From Olivibacter sp. SDN3 (GTDB lineage Bacteria > Bacteroidota > Bacteroidia > Sphingobacteriales > Sphingobacteriaceae), in NCBI RefSeq assembly GCF_014334135.1, contig NZ_CP060497.1, positions 5,084,001 through 5,148,000 on the forward strand: 64,000 nt of DNA, written 5' to 3'. Position 1 is the first letter of the stretch, and every line of letters begins with the position of its first letter. A model generated the notes under the pieces. It was not told where the DNA came from, ran no database searches, and saw nothing but the letters and a program-made list of their open reading frames with translations. The translations under genes and the position numbers were made by a program. This document shows, piece by piece, positions 1 to 8,534 of the stretch.

Positions 1-2
1 TA

Positions 3-545
3 AAGGTTGCATCTTTTAATCGTTATCAAACCTTAGACGTTGTACGGGCAGTTTGTCATTCCAGTCGCCCGCAAGATATCGCGTTATATACCGGAAATGA
101 CGATAACATTGTTGCCGATTTATTAACATCCTACACCTTTCCCATAATGGGCAAAAATATTACCAAACAATTTGTAGGGGGCTTACTAGGACATTGGGCG
201 GTTTGGACACAAAAGGCAGTGGAACTGCTTCAAGAAGTTAAACAATGTAAGACAAACGGATATCAGAATGTGGCTCAGCTGTTAACCAAAGGAACGCAGA
301 TAACCGATATGAATGCTGCCATTTTTGATCCTGCTCATGATTTTCATGGTTGTATTCCCGGGATACACGAAGTGTTACGCAAACAAGGTTTACTAAAAGG
401 TAGATGGTGTTTAGATGTTTCAGAGAACTTATCCGAAGGCCAATTAGCAGAAATCGATCGTGTCTGTAAGGCTTACCCACAATTGACCGATGATGCTTTC
501 GTGGAGAAATTTCTATCGACAAACCCAACTGATTACGATGAATAA
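3..545 (+). CDS. Dihydrodipicolinate synthase (DHDPS/KDG aldolase) family protein, 5' end cut by window edge
   Basis: The frame is open from base 3, so the gene begins before the window; about 180 C-terminal residues are visible. Family-typical stretches are FNRYQTLDVVRAV and TGNDDNIVADLL near the edge and IPGIHEVLRKQGLL followed by RWCLD towards the end. These belong to a DHDPS-family subgroup of TIM-barrel aldolases/lyases that form a Schiff base with a 2-oxo acid. The first visible lysine may be the Schiff-base lysine, but the rest of the active site is outside. It overlaps the next gene by 8 bp (538-545), so the two are translationally coupled. With the enolase-superfamily neighbour it could cleave or dehydrate a keto-deoxy sugar acid; this is inference, and the substrate cannot be read from the sequence. 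Confidence 0.8.
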   Translation, partial: KVASFNRYQTLDVVRAVCHSSRPQDIALYTGNDDNIVADLLTSYTFPIMGKNITKQFVGGLLGHWAVWTQKAVELLQEVKQCKTNGYQNVAQLLTKGTQITDMNAAIFDPAHDFHGCIPGIHEVLRKQGLLKGRWCLDVSENLSEGQLAEIDRVCKAYPQLTDDAFVEKFLSTNPTDYDE

Positions 546-1833
546 ACCATTAATTGATATTGAAGATAGCGCGTCAAGTTTTGAGCAGGAGAAATTAATA
601 CGTTCTTTCGGATTCAAAGGAAATTACCTCACAGCATTATGGCAGGTAGCAAGCCAATTAACAAGTGCCAACGGTTACACAGGCCTCGGTTTGTCCACAC
701 AGAGTGTGTTATACAGTGACGCTAGTCTCTTCGCTAAGCATACTGAAACTGCCGGAAACTCGTTAATGTATAAATTAACTCAGGAATCTTTAAGTGTCAT
801 CGAAAAGACGCTATTTTTTGATCCTATTCATTTACAGGAACAAATATTACCTCAGATCACGGCCATAGGCAAACGGCTAACCAATAAAGATGACTTACAT
901 ATTAACTTTATGCTGAATGCTTTGGTCAGTATAGATCATGCAGCGTGGCTGGTATACGCCGGTGAAAATCAACTCACAACTTTCAATCAGCTTCTTCCCG
1001 ACGCCTATCAATCTTCACTTTCCTATCGCAATAACAGGCTTGCCATAGCTTATCAAATTCCCTACAATATGCCTATAGACGATGTCAAACAGGCTGCCAA
1101 ACAAGGTTATTTTGTTTTCAAAATTAAAACAGGTTTCCCCGGAGATCAGGAACAGATGCTTCAGCGGGACTCGGAAAGATTATTACAGATCCACGAGGTC
1201 TTAAGGCACTGCCAAACTCCCTATACTTCTGATGGCAAAATACGGTATACCATGGATGCAAACGGGCGGTATGAAAAGAAGGAAACCTTACTGCGCTATT
1301 TAGATTATGCCGAAAATATCGGAGCCAGGCAACAAATTTTATTTTATGAGGAACCTTTTACCGAAACAAATGAAGAAGATATCTCTGATCTGGAAATTCG
1401 CATTGCCGGCGACGAAAGTATAGTTGATGAAAAAAGCGCTTATCGTCGGATAGAGCAAGGTTACCAAACTTTTATATTGAAAGGAATAGCTAAAACACTA
1501 AGCTTATCCATTAAAATAGCCAAAATCGCACATGAACGAAATATTCCTTGTGCATTTTCTGACTTAACGGTGAACCCTATTTTGGTTGACTGGCATAAAA
1601 ACCTGGTTTGCAGGTACAGGCCTTTCCCTGATATTGGCATGGGATTGATAGAAACCAATGGCCAGCAAAACTATAAAAATTGGGAGCGTATGTGCAGCTA
1701 CCATCCGCTCTGCGGGAAGAGTTGGACAAGTGAGAAAAACGGTGTTTTTATATTGGACGATGATTATTATGAAAACAGCGGTGGTATTTTTAAAGAATCC
1801 GACCATTATCAAGAACATTTTACCAAAAGATAA
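538..1833 (+). CDS. Enolase-superfamily enzyme (mandelate racemase/muconate lactonizing type)
   Basis: This is a 431-residue barrel enzyme that abstracts the proton next to a carboxylate. Visible catalytic elements in order are the KIK motif (K-x-K, about residues 195-197), metal ligands in MDANG (about 239), YEEP (about 269) and GDES (about 292), and a lysine in ILKG (about 314). Lysines on both faces place it with the MLE/epimerase subgroup rather than the His-using mandelate racemases. I chose the ATG at 538, which overlaps the upstream stop, over an ATG 48 bp further up that would lie well inside the aldolase gene. In this operon it probably acts on a sugar acid as dehydratase, epimerase or lactonizing enzyme; the reaction is inferred from context only. 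Confidence 0.85.
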   Translation: MNKPLIDIEDSASSFEQEKLIRSFGFKGNYLTALWQVASQLTSANGYTGLGLSTQSVLYSDASLFAKHTETAGNSLMYKLTQESLSVIEKTLFFDPIHLQEQILPQITAIGKRLTNKDDLHINFMLNALVSIDHAAWLVYAGENQLTTFNQLLPDAYQSSLSYRNNRLAIAYQIPYNMPIDDVKQAAKQGYFVFKIKTGFPGDQEQMLQRDSERLLQIHEVLRHCQTPYTSDGKIRYTMDANGRYEKKETLLRYLDYAENIGARQQILFYEEPFTETNEEDISDLEIRIAGDESIVDEKSAYRRIEQGYQTFILKGIAKTLSLSIKIAKIAHERNIPCAFSDLTVNPILVDWHKNLVCRYRPFPDIGMGLIETNGQQNYKNWERMCSYHPLCGKSWTSEKNGVFILDDDYYENSGGIFKESDHYQEHFTKR

Positions 1834-1847
1834 GGATTGTCAAATAA

Positions 1848-3260
1848 ATGCTAAAGAATATGAAAAACGTAGATATGCAACATTCCAGAAGGTCTTTTCT
1901 GAGAGACTCCACTGCCTTAGCAGCTGTCCTCAGTCTGGGAACCTTACCGGGCTATTCCATGAATAGTGGAACCCCTCAAGATAAAGTAAAGATGGGTTTT
2001 ATCGGTATAGGGAATAGAGGCTCCCAACTGCTGGACATTTTTATGGAACAGGCCAATTGTGAAGTTACTGCTTTATGTGATATCTATGAACCCTATCTTT
2101 TAAGGGATTACAGTAAGGTGCATCGGCGCTTTAAAGAGGAAAATGGTGCCAGGATACCTCAAATGGGGGAAAAGCTACCGACTAATGTTAAACGGTATAA
2201 ACACTACAAAGAACTATTGGCCGACAAAAATGTTGACGCCGTTTGTATATCAACACCTGATCATTGGCACGCCATACAAACCATAGACGCTATCCGCGCT
2301 GGAAAAGATGTCTACATTGAAAAACCTTTAGGTATGACCGTTTATGAAGGACAAAAGATGTTAGAGGCTCAACAACAGAGTGATCGTTTGGTAACAGTCG
2401 GTCTCCATCGCAGGGCCTCCATCGTACACAGAAAAGCAGCGGAAATCATACAAGCCGGCAAACTCGGTAAAATCACCGCAACACGCGCCTATATTTTCAA
2501 CAACCTGTTTCCAAACGGTATCGGAAAATTACAGCCTGAAATACCGCCAGAAAATTTTGATTGGGAGCTATGGCTAGGTCCATGCGCTTACCAGCCCTAT
2601 CAGTATAACATTGCTCCTTATAAATTCAGGTGGTGGCAGGCATATTCAAGCCAGATGGCAAATTGGGGAGTACATTATATTGACCTGATGCGATGGATGC
2701 TGGACGAGACAATGCCTATCTCCGTTTCCGCAATGGGTGGCAATTACTTGATCGATGACGACCGGACAATTCCGGATACCATGCAGATCTGTTATGAATT
2801 TTCCAAAGGTGCCATCGCCTCTCTAGGTATCTATGAAGGATCTAGCGGCAAACCTTTTCCTTATGGAGAGCTGGAGTTCCGGGGGACGAAGGGTACCATG
2901 TATATCAGTGATAAAGGATATAAAATTTACCATACAACTGAAGGACAGTTTCAGCAATGGAACAATGATTACTTAACAGATGAATCTTTTGAACTGACAG
3001 CAGACAATTTACCAGAAGGCCATTCACTTAATATCACAGAAAATATGGTTCGGAATTTCTTAGCTTGCATAAAGAAACGGGAAACGCCCTGCTGCCCGTT
3101 ATTGGAAGGACATTACTCTACTATTTATGCACATTTAGCCAATATCGCACTGGAACTCAAACAACAACTGCACTGGGATCCGAAAAAGGAGGTTTTTATT
3201 GATAACGATGAAGCCAATAAACGGTTACATTACGCATACCGCGAACCTTACAAACTATAA
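1848..3260 (+). CDS. Tat-exported Gfo/Idh/MocA family oxidoreductase
   Basis: The 470-residue protein begins with a twin-arginine signal (RRSFLRD at about residues 15-21, then a hydrophobic stretch). A Rossmann fold follows with GIGNRG near residue 53 and the family lysine in EKP near residue 157. The C-terminal half has the usual HYIDLMRW and Gfo/Idh C-terminal features. Such exported enzymes hold NAD(P) tightly and oxidise, reduce or rearrange sugars in the periplasm. AAGGA lies about 10 bp before the ATG at 1848; a second ATG 12 bp downstream is possible. It is co-directional with the aldolase, enolase-family, PQQ and GMC genes, which suggests a shared sugar-oxidation pathway. The substrate is unknown. 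Confidence 0.9.
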   Translation: MLKNMKNVDMQHSRRSFLRDSTALAAVLSLGTLPGYSMNSGTPQDKVKMGFIGIGNRGSQLLDIFMEQANCEVTALCDIYEPYLLRDYSKVHRRFKEENGARIPQMGEKLPTNVKRYKHYKELLADKNVDAVCISTPDHWHAIQTIDAIRAGKDVYIEKPLGMTVYEGQKMLEAQQQSDRLVTVGLHRRASIVHRKAAEIIQAGKLGKITATRAYIFNNLFPNGIGKLQPEIPPENFDWELWLGPCAYQPYQYNIAPYKFRWWQAYSSQMANWGVHYIDLMRWMLDETMPISVSAMGGNYLIDDDRTIPDTMQICYEFSKGAIASLGIYEGSSGKPFPYGELEFRGTKGTMYISDKGYKIYHTTEGQFQQWNNDYLTDESFELTADNLPEGHSLNITENMVRNFLACIKKRETPCCPLLEGHYSTIYAHLANIALELKQQLHWDPKKEVFIDNDEANKRLHYAYREPYKL

Positions 3261-3310
3261 GATTTTGACCGTTCATGAAATACCGGCAACATGACTGAAA
3301 ATACGCATAC

Positions 3311-4816
3311 ATGAAAAAAGCTATTGTCACACTTGGCATATTAGGCACCCTTCTCGTCATATGGATTTACAGTGGTAGCGAACAAAATACCTTCAACAGT
3401 TCGAAGTATCTTTATCTATTAGATTCTACCATTCTTCGTATTGACACCATAGCAAAAGGTCTATGTGTACCTTGGGAGATCGCCCTGGATACTGATGGTC
3501 ACCTTTGGTTTACCGAACAATTCGGTCGCATAAGCAGATTAGATCTAAAAAGCGGTGAGCAAAAAGTGATGCTCGAACTGACCGACGTCTTCCAGGAAAG
3601 GACGTCAGGCCTGTTGGGAATGACTTTGCACCCAGATTTTGCTAAGAAACCATATGTTTTTATCACTTATACCGCCCGAAAAACAAGTAAAAGGAACGTT
3701 TCTAGGGTAGTACGCTATACCTATGAAGAAGATTCCTTGTTATATCCCTTGGTTTTCTTAGAATACCCAGCATGGAAAGCACATTTTGGAGCGAGGGTTA
3801 TCATATCCCCGGAGGACGAAGTGATCGTGGCAACAGGCGACGGTGCGCAAAATGGGAATGCACAAAGCGTACTGTCCGTCAACGGAAAAATACTGCGCTA
3901 TCATATTGACGGTTCCATTCCCGTAGACAATCCCCTTCCAAATAACCCCGTCTGGGCATGGGGCTTACGCAACCCACAGGGTTTGACCTACACTGAAAAT
4001 AACAAGCTCTTCAGTTCTGATCACGGAGACGCCACTGACGATGAAGTGAACCGCATAGAAAAGGGGAAAAACTACGGGTGGCCAACAATAGAAGGCTATG
4101 TAGATAGCGAACAGGAAAAACATTTTGCAAGGGACACGCCTGTAGTTTCACCGCTGATTGCCTGGACACCAACTGTTGCTCCAGCAGGACTAGCTTATTA
4201 TAATTATGCTACAATTCCTGAATGGAAAAACAGTCTTTTATTAGCGACCTTGAAAGGCAATAGTATCCGGGTCTTACAGCTCAATCCAAACCAAGATAAA
4301 ATAACGGTTGACTATCCTATATTTCAGCAGGTATTTGGTAGGATCCGCGCGATCTGTACGTCCCCTGAAGGCGAAGTGTATTTCTCAACCAGCAATAAGG
4401 ATTGGAATCCTAATGGAATTGCCGAAGAAGCGGACGACAAGATTATCCGGATTTCCAAGCTGAACAGAAAAACCAATAATAAAGACTCCATATTGCACGC
4501 GAAGGCAGTCGTACAAAACACTTCCCTCAGTAATGGAGAAACACTGTATACAAATTATTGCTTGTCCTGTCACAAACCGGATGGACGTGGAATTCCAGCT
4601 ATATACCCTTCCCTTGTGGAGAACACTATTGTGGAAAACAATCAAACAAAATTCATTAAATTAGTTTTGGAAGGCAACAAAGAAATGCCTAACTTTTCGT
4701 TTTTAGAAGACGAAGAATTAGCTGCTATACTTACCTACGTTAGACGAAAATTCACCTCTCAGCAAACAGGTATTTCAAGTCAACAGGTAAAACAGCATAG
4801 AAAGGATTACAAATAA
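3311..4816 (+). CDS. PQQ-dependent sugar dehydrogenase (sorbosone/glucose dehydrogenase type) fused to cytochrome c
   Basis: The 501-residue protein starts with a hydrophobic anchor or signal (residues 4-20). A six-bladed beta-propeller of the soluble glucose/sorbosone dehydrogenase family follows: PWEIALDTDG near residue 56, GLRNPQGLTY near 218 and SDHGD near 237. A C-terminal class I cytochrome c domain carries the heme site CLSCH (C417, C420, H421) and a likely distal methionine in MPNF (M459). Such fusions oxidise a sugar alcohol or aldehyde and pass electrons through heme to the respiratory chain. PQQ synthesis genes are not in this window. The stop codon abuts the ATG of the GMC gene, which argues for tight coupling. 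Confidence 0.88.
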   Translation: MKKAIVTLGILGTLLVIWIYSGSEQNTFNSSKYLYLLDSTILRIDTIAKGLCVPWEIALDTDGHLWFTEQFGRISRLDLKSGEQKVMLELTDVFQERTSGLLGMTLHPDFAKKPYVFITYTARKTSKRNVSRVVRYTYEEDSLLYPLVFLEYPAWKAHFGARVIISPEDEVIVATGDGAQNGNAQSVLSVNGKILRYHIDGSIPVDNPLPNNPVWAWGLRNPQGLTYTENNKLFSSDHGDATDDEVNRIEKGKNYGWPTIEGYVDSEQEKHFARDTPVVSPLIAWTPTVAPAGLAYYNYATIPEWKNSLLLATLKGNSIRVLQLNPNQDKITVDYPIFQQVFGRIRAICTSPEGEVYFSTSNKDWNPNGIAEEADDKIIRISKLNRKTNNKDSILHAKAVVQNTSLSNGETLYTNYCLSCHKPDGRGIPAIYPSLVENTIVENNQTKFIKLVLEGNKEMPNFSFLEDEELAAILTYVRRKFTSQQTGISSQQVKQHRKDYK

Positions 4817-6529
4817 ATGAACATCGATAATACAAAGGAAAACACCTACGATGCTATCGTCATTGGCTCAGGGATAAGTGGTGGTTGGGTAGCCAAAGAA
4901 CTTTGTGAAAAAGGGATAAAAACCCTATTAATTGAGCGCGGACGGATGGTAAAACATATTGAGGATTATCCCACTGCTATGTTAAACCCTTGGGACTTTG
5001 ATCACCGTAATACCAAAACAAAACAGATGATTGGAGCAAATCCTGTCATCAGTAAGCATTACGCCTATAACGAATCTACTGAACATTTTTATGTCAAAGA
5101 CCAGGTCCATCCTTATATTCAGGAAAAACCATTTGATTGGATAAGAGGGTATCAGGTTGGTGGCAAATCGCTCTTATGGGCCAGACAAACACAACGTTGG
5201 AGCGACTATGAATTTATGGCACCACAGCGTGATGGTTTTGCAGTCGACTGGCCGATACGTTACGCGGATATCGCCCCTTGGTATAGCCATGTTGAAAAGT
5301 TCGTGGGTATTTCAGGTAATAAAGATGGCTTGGATAATTTGCCCGATAGTGAAGTGCTACCTGCCTTCGAAATGAATGTTGTGGAGCAGCATTTAAAAAA
5401 ACAAATCAGTCAAAGCTACCCCGACCGGCCCATTATTATGGGTCGATGCGCACATGTGACGCAACCCAAAACTATTCACAGCGAACAAGGAAGAGCGAAA
5501 TGTATGGCGAGATCTTTATGTGAACGAGGCTGCCCTTTTGGTGCATATTTTAGTTCAAATGCCTCTACTCTACCTTGGGCCGAAAAAACCGGACACCTTA
5601 CCATATTGCCAGACACGGTTGTGTCTTCTATTATTTATGACGAACAACTTGATAAAGCAACGGGTGTAAAAGCTATAGATACGCATACAAAAAAGGAAAC
5701 TATTTATCGTGCAGGATTTATATTTGTGAACGGTTCTACCTTAAATACAAATCTCATTTTATTGAATTCGAAATCACCCAAATTCCCTGATGGACTAGGT
5801 AATCTCAACGGACTTTTGGGAAGATATATTGCTTTTCACAACTATAGAGGTAGAATTACCGCTAAATTCGAAGGCTTTACTGACAGCTATTATTATGGAA
5901 GGAGACCTACACAACTGTTTATGCCTTCTTTTAGAAATGTTTATGGTCAGGAAACCGATTTTCTACGAGGTTATATGGTTGCTTTTAGCGCAAGTAGAGC
6001 AAATTGGAATAGACCTGTGGGTGGCATCGGCCGGGAGTTGAAAAACGAACTGACCGAGGCCGGAGATTGGATGATCGCTATGATGATGCAGGGAGAAACT
6101 GTTCCTATTTATGAAAACCATATACGCTTAAGCACGACAGAAAAAGACCAATGGGGTATTCCGCTTTTAATTACATCCGTTGAATACACGAAAAATGATG
6201 ATAAAGTGCTACAAGATTTCTTAAAAGAAGGTAGTGCCATGCTACGAAAAGCCGGTTGCAAAGATATCCGCACAACAGACCAGCAGGCCATTGGTTATCG
6301 AAATCCGGGGCTCGAAGTACATGAAATGGGTGGTGTTAGAATGGGAAATCACCCCGAAACTTCTCTACTTAACAAATGGAACCAGTTACACCATTGCAAG
6401 AATGTATTTGTAACCGATGGCGCATGTATGACTTCTACAGGTAACCAAAACCCTTCCTTAACCTATATGGCGTTGAGCGCAAGAGCCGCAAATTACGCTG
6501 TAGAAGAATGGCGAAAAGGTAATATTTAA
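4817..6529 (+). CDS. GMC-family FAD oxidoreductase
   Basis: The 570-residue flavoenzyme has an N-terminal FAD-binding motif (GSGISGGWVAKEL from residue 17, acidic E near 41) and the GMC C-terminal domain: HEMGG near residue 501, and the terminal TDGACM and TGNQNPSLT stretches that hold the catalytic His/Asn pair. The cysteine-containing motif CMARSLCERGCPFG near 231-244 resembles that of bacterial sugar or alcohol dehydrogenases of this family. There is no export signal. The ATG follows the upstream stop with no gap. In Bacteroidota such enzymes often oxidise glycosides or sugars at ring hydroxyls, for example glucoside 3-dehydrogenases; that assignment here is inference. Only 1 bp separates its stop from the convergent nagB stop. 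Confidence 0.88.
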   Translation: MNIDNTKENTYDAIVIGSGISGGWVAKELCEKGIKTLLIERGRMVKHIEDYPTAMLNPWDFDHRNTKTKQMIGANPVISKHYAYNESTEHFYVKDQVHPYIQEKPFDWIRGYQVGGKSLLWARQTQRWSDYEFMAPQRDGFAVDWPIRYADIAPWYSHVEKFVGISGNKDGLDNLPDSEVLPAFEMNVVEQHLKKQISQSYPDRPIIMGRCAHVTQPKTIHSEQGRAKCMARSLCERGCPFGAYFSSNASTLPWAEKTGHLTILPDTVVSSIIYDEQLDKATGVKAIDTHTKKETIYRAGFIFVNGSTLNTNLILLNSKSPKFPDGLGNLNGLLGRYIAFHNYRGRITAKFEGFTDSYYYGRRPTQLFMPSFRNVYGQETDFLRGYMVAFSASRANWNRPVGGIGRELKNELTEAGDWMIAMMMQGETVPIYENHIRLSTTEKDQWGIPLLITSVEYTKNDDKVLQDFLKEGSAMLRKAGCKDIRTTDQQAIGYRNPGLEVHEMGGVRMGNHPETSLLNKWNQLHHCKNVFVTDGACMTSTGNQNPSLTYMALSARAANYAVEEWRKGNI

Positions 6530-6530
6530 T

Positions 6531-7310
6531 TTAAACACCCATCTTGTTTGCCAAACAGTACTCAGCGCTTTCTTTATCTAAATACAGGCGTGCACTTCGG
6601 TGTGTTCTCAATATCGTTGATGGAAATTCAGTAGATACCCTTTCAGATAACGTATTTTTAACCGCCGAAGCTTTGGTAGCTCCAGGAACCATACAAAAAA
6701 TGTGCGCAGCTCCCATAAGTGTCGGAATTGTTAGTGTAATGGCTCTTAAAGGCACTTGGTCTAAGCGTTCAAAACAACCATCATTAACTTGCTGACGTCT
6801 GCATGCCGCGTCTAAGCTAACGATTTTCACGCGCTTTGGATCCTCAAAATCTGCCTCGGGCGGGTCATTAAACGCTATGTGGCAATTTTCACCTATTCCC
6901 ATGCAAACGATATCCGGAGGATACTGATCGAGTAGTTCGGCATATGCTCTACATGCTTCTTCCATACGTTCCGCACTTCCATCGATATAATGTACCTCGC
7001 GGAAAGACACTTTCGAAAAAATATGCCGATGTAAAAAATTACCAAAGCGCTGTGGCGCGGAGGCTGGCAAACCGACATACTCATCCATATGGAAAGCACG
7101 AATATTATTCCAATTAATGGCTTTATTTTCTATCAGAGCAGCTAAGAACTCGTTCTGAGAAGGGGCTGCGGCAAAAATAACGTTCAAGAGCTTGTCTCCT
7201 TGCTGTAACTGTAAAATTTTTTCTGCCACATCAGCAGCAGCAGCTCTACCCAGTTCGCTACGATTAACGTTTACTTGAACTTCCAATTGATCAACTTTGT
7301 GCGCTATCAT
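6531..7310 (-). CDS. nagB: Glucosamine-6-phosphate deaminase
   Basis: The enzyme converts glucosamine-6-phosphate to fructose-6-phosphate and ammonia in the cytoplasm. Family motifs are HMDEYVGL (general-base Asp), GIGENCHIAFNDPP (ring-opening His) and TIPTLMGA near the C-terminus. The usual glycine before that His (ENGH) is Cys here, a mild oddity. The length, 259 aa, fits the family. I chose the ATG at 7310 because AAGGA sits 10 bp upstream; a TTG at 7316 would be too close to it. The start lies inside the 3' end of nagA (20 bp overlap), so the two are coupled. It is the last gene of the amino-sugar operon. Confidence 0.92.
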   Translation of the reverse strand: MIAHKVDQLEVQVNVNRSELGRAAAADVAEKILQLQQGDKLLNVIFAAAPSQNEFLAALIENKAINWNNIRAFHMDEYVGLPASAPQRFGNFLHRHIFSKVSFREVHYIDGSAERMEEACRAYAELLDQYPPDIVCMGIGENCHIAFNDPPEADFEDPKRVKIVSLDAACRRQQVNDGCFERLDQVPLRAITLTIPTLMGAAHIFCMVPGATKASAVKNTLSERVSTEFPSTILRTHRSARLYLDKESAEYCLANKMGV

Positions 7311-8487
7311 ATACAATTTTTCCTTTTATAATGGTCTGATGTACATTAAAATCCTGGTCTAAAATCACAATATCGGCATCCTTGCCTACTGCAAGGGAAC
7401 CTTTCTTATCTGTTACGCCCATAATACGTGCGGGTGTATAGGTTAACATCTTAATGGCTTCTGTCAATGAAATATCCGCAAGCTGCACCATCGTTCTAAT
7501 CAACCTATTGGTCGTTGCTACGCTGCCAGCAAAAGAACTTCTATCCGGTAGTTTAGCGACGTCATCTTCGATGATCACAGGTAAGCCATTTTTGATATTA
7601 CCCAGCATACTGGGACCCGCAGGCATCGCTGCTCCACGCATAGCGTCGGTTATCAAAGCGATTTTATCAGGTCCCTTTATTTTATAAACAAGCTTTAATA
7701 AAGGAGCTGGAAGATGGATACCGTCCGCAATAATTTCCACATCCATCTCATCAATGATAAAGGCGCTCTCTATAACCCCCGCATAGCGAAATGCATCTTT
7801 CCTTGTAACACCGGACATTGCTGAATACAAATGCGTAGCTAAGTTGTAGCCATTTTCGAAAGCCTCAATAACCTCTTCATATATAGCATCTGTATGTGCT
7901 ATAGAAGGAATAACGCCGTGTTGACGAAGATACCGTCCGAAAGCAATAGCACCCTTTTTTTCCGGAGCAACACTCCATCGTACAATAGCATCGGAAGCGT
8001 GTAATATTTCTTTGTATTCTTTAGGGTCCGGATCGCGGATATACCTCGGATCTTGGGCACCCCGTTGATTCATGGAAAAATAGGGTCCCTCAATATGCAG
8101 ACCTAAAAAAGACGCACCATTCGTGTTCTGTAAATGAGCTTCATCATATATCCGAAGCGTTTCCAACAGATGCGCTTTATCACTGGTCAATGTTGTGGGA
8201 ACCATTGCCGTTGTACCATATTTTGCGTGTGTTTCTGCGACCTTGAGAAATGCCTCCACATTTCCATCCATAAAATCAGCACCGCCGCCCCCATGCACAT
8301 GAATATCAATGAACCCAGCCGTTATATATTTCCCTTGAGCGTTTATCGTTATAGCGTCGGGAATAGTGATATCTCCCTGTGCTATCATGTCTATTTTTCC
8401 ATTACGCAAAACAATAACCGCATGTTCTATTATTCGGTTTATGCCTATTAATTTTCCGTTATATATCTTTATCGTCTGTTCTGTCAT
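7291..8487 (-). CDS. nagA: N-acetylglucosamine-6-phosphate deacetylase
   Basis: This amidohydrolase-fold enzyme of 398 aa removes acetate from GlcNAc-6-phosphate. Motifs are HVHGGGG (metal site, about residues 63-69), HIEGPY (about 131), IAHTD (His about 198), ATHLYSAM (His about 219) and LITDAM (catalytic Asp about 281). I chose the ATG at 8487; a longer reading from a TTG at 8547 would run into the transporter gene and adds residues not typical of the family. A gap of 47 bp separates it from the transporter upstream. It precedes and overlaps nagB, and together they feed amino sugars into glycolysis. A phosphorylating GlcNAc kinase is not visible in the operon. Confidence 0.93.
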   Translation of the reverse strand: MTEQTIKIYNGKLIGINRIIEHAVIVLRNGKIDMIAQGDITIPDAITINAQGKYITAGFIDIHVHGGGGADFMDGNVEAFLKVAETHAKYGTTAMVPTTLTSDKAHLLETLRIYDEAHLQNTNGASFLGLHIEGPYFSMNQRGAQDPRYIRDPDPKEYKEILHASDAIVRWSVAPEKKGAIAFGRYLRQHGVIPSIAHTDAIYEEVIEAFENGYNLATHLYSAMSGVTRKDAFRYAGVIESAFIIDEMDVEIIADGIHLPAPLLKLVYKIKGPDKIALITDAMRGAAMPAGPSMLGNIKNGLPVIIEDDVAKLPDRSSFAGSVATTNRLIRTMVQLADISLTEAIKMLTYTPARIMGVTDKKGSLAVGKDADIVILDQDFNVHQTIIKGKIVYDSAQS

Positions 8488-8534
8488 ATACTGTTTTATA
8501 TCAGCCCTTTGGCTTAAATCTAAATTTTTGAAAA

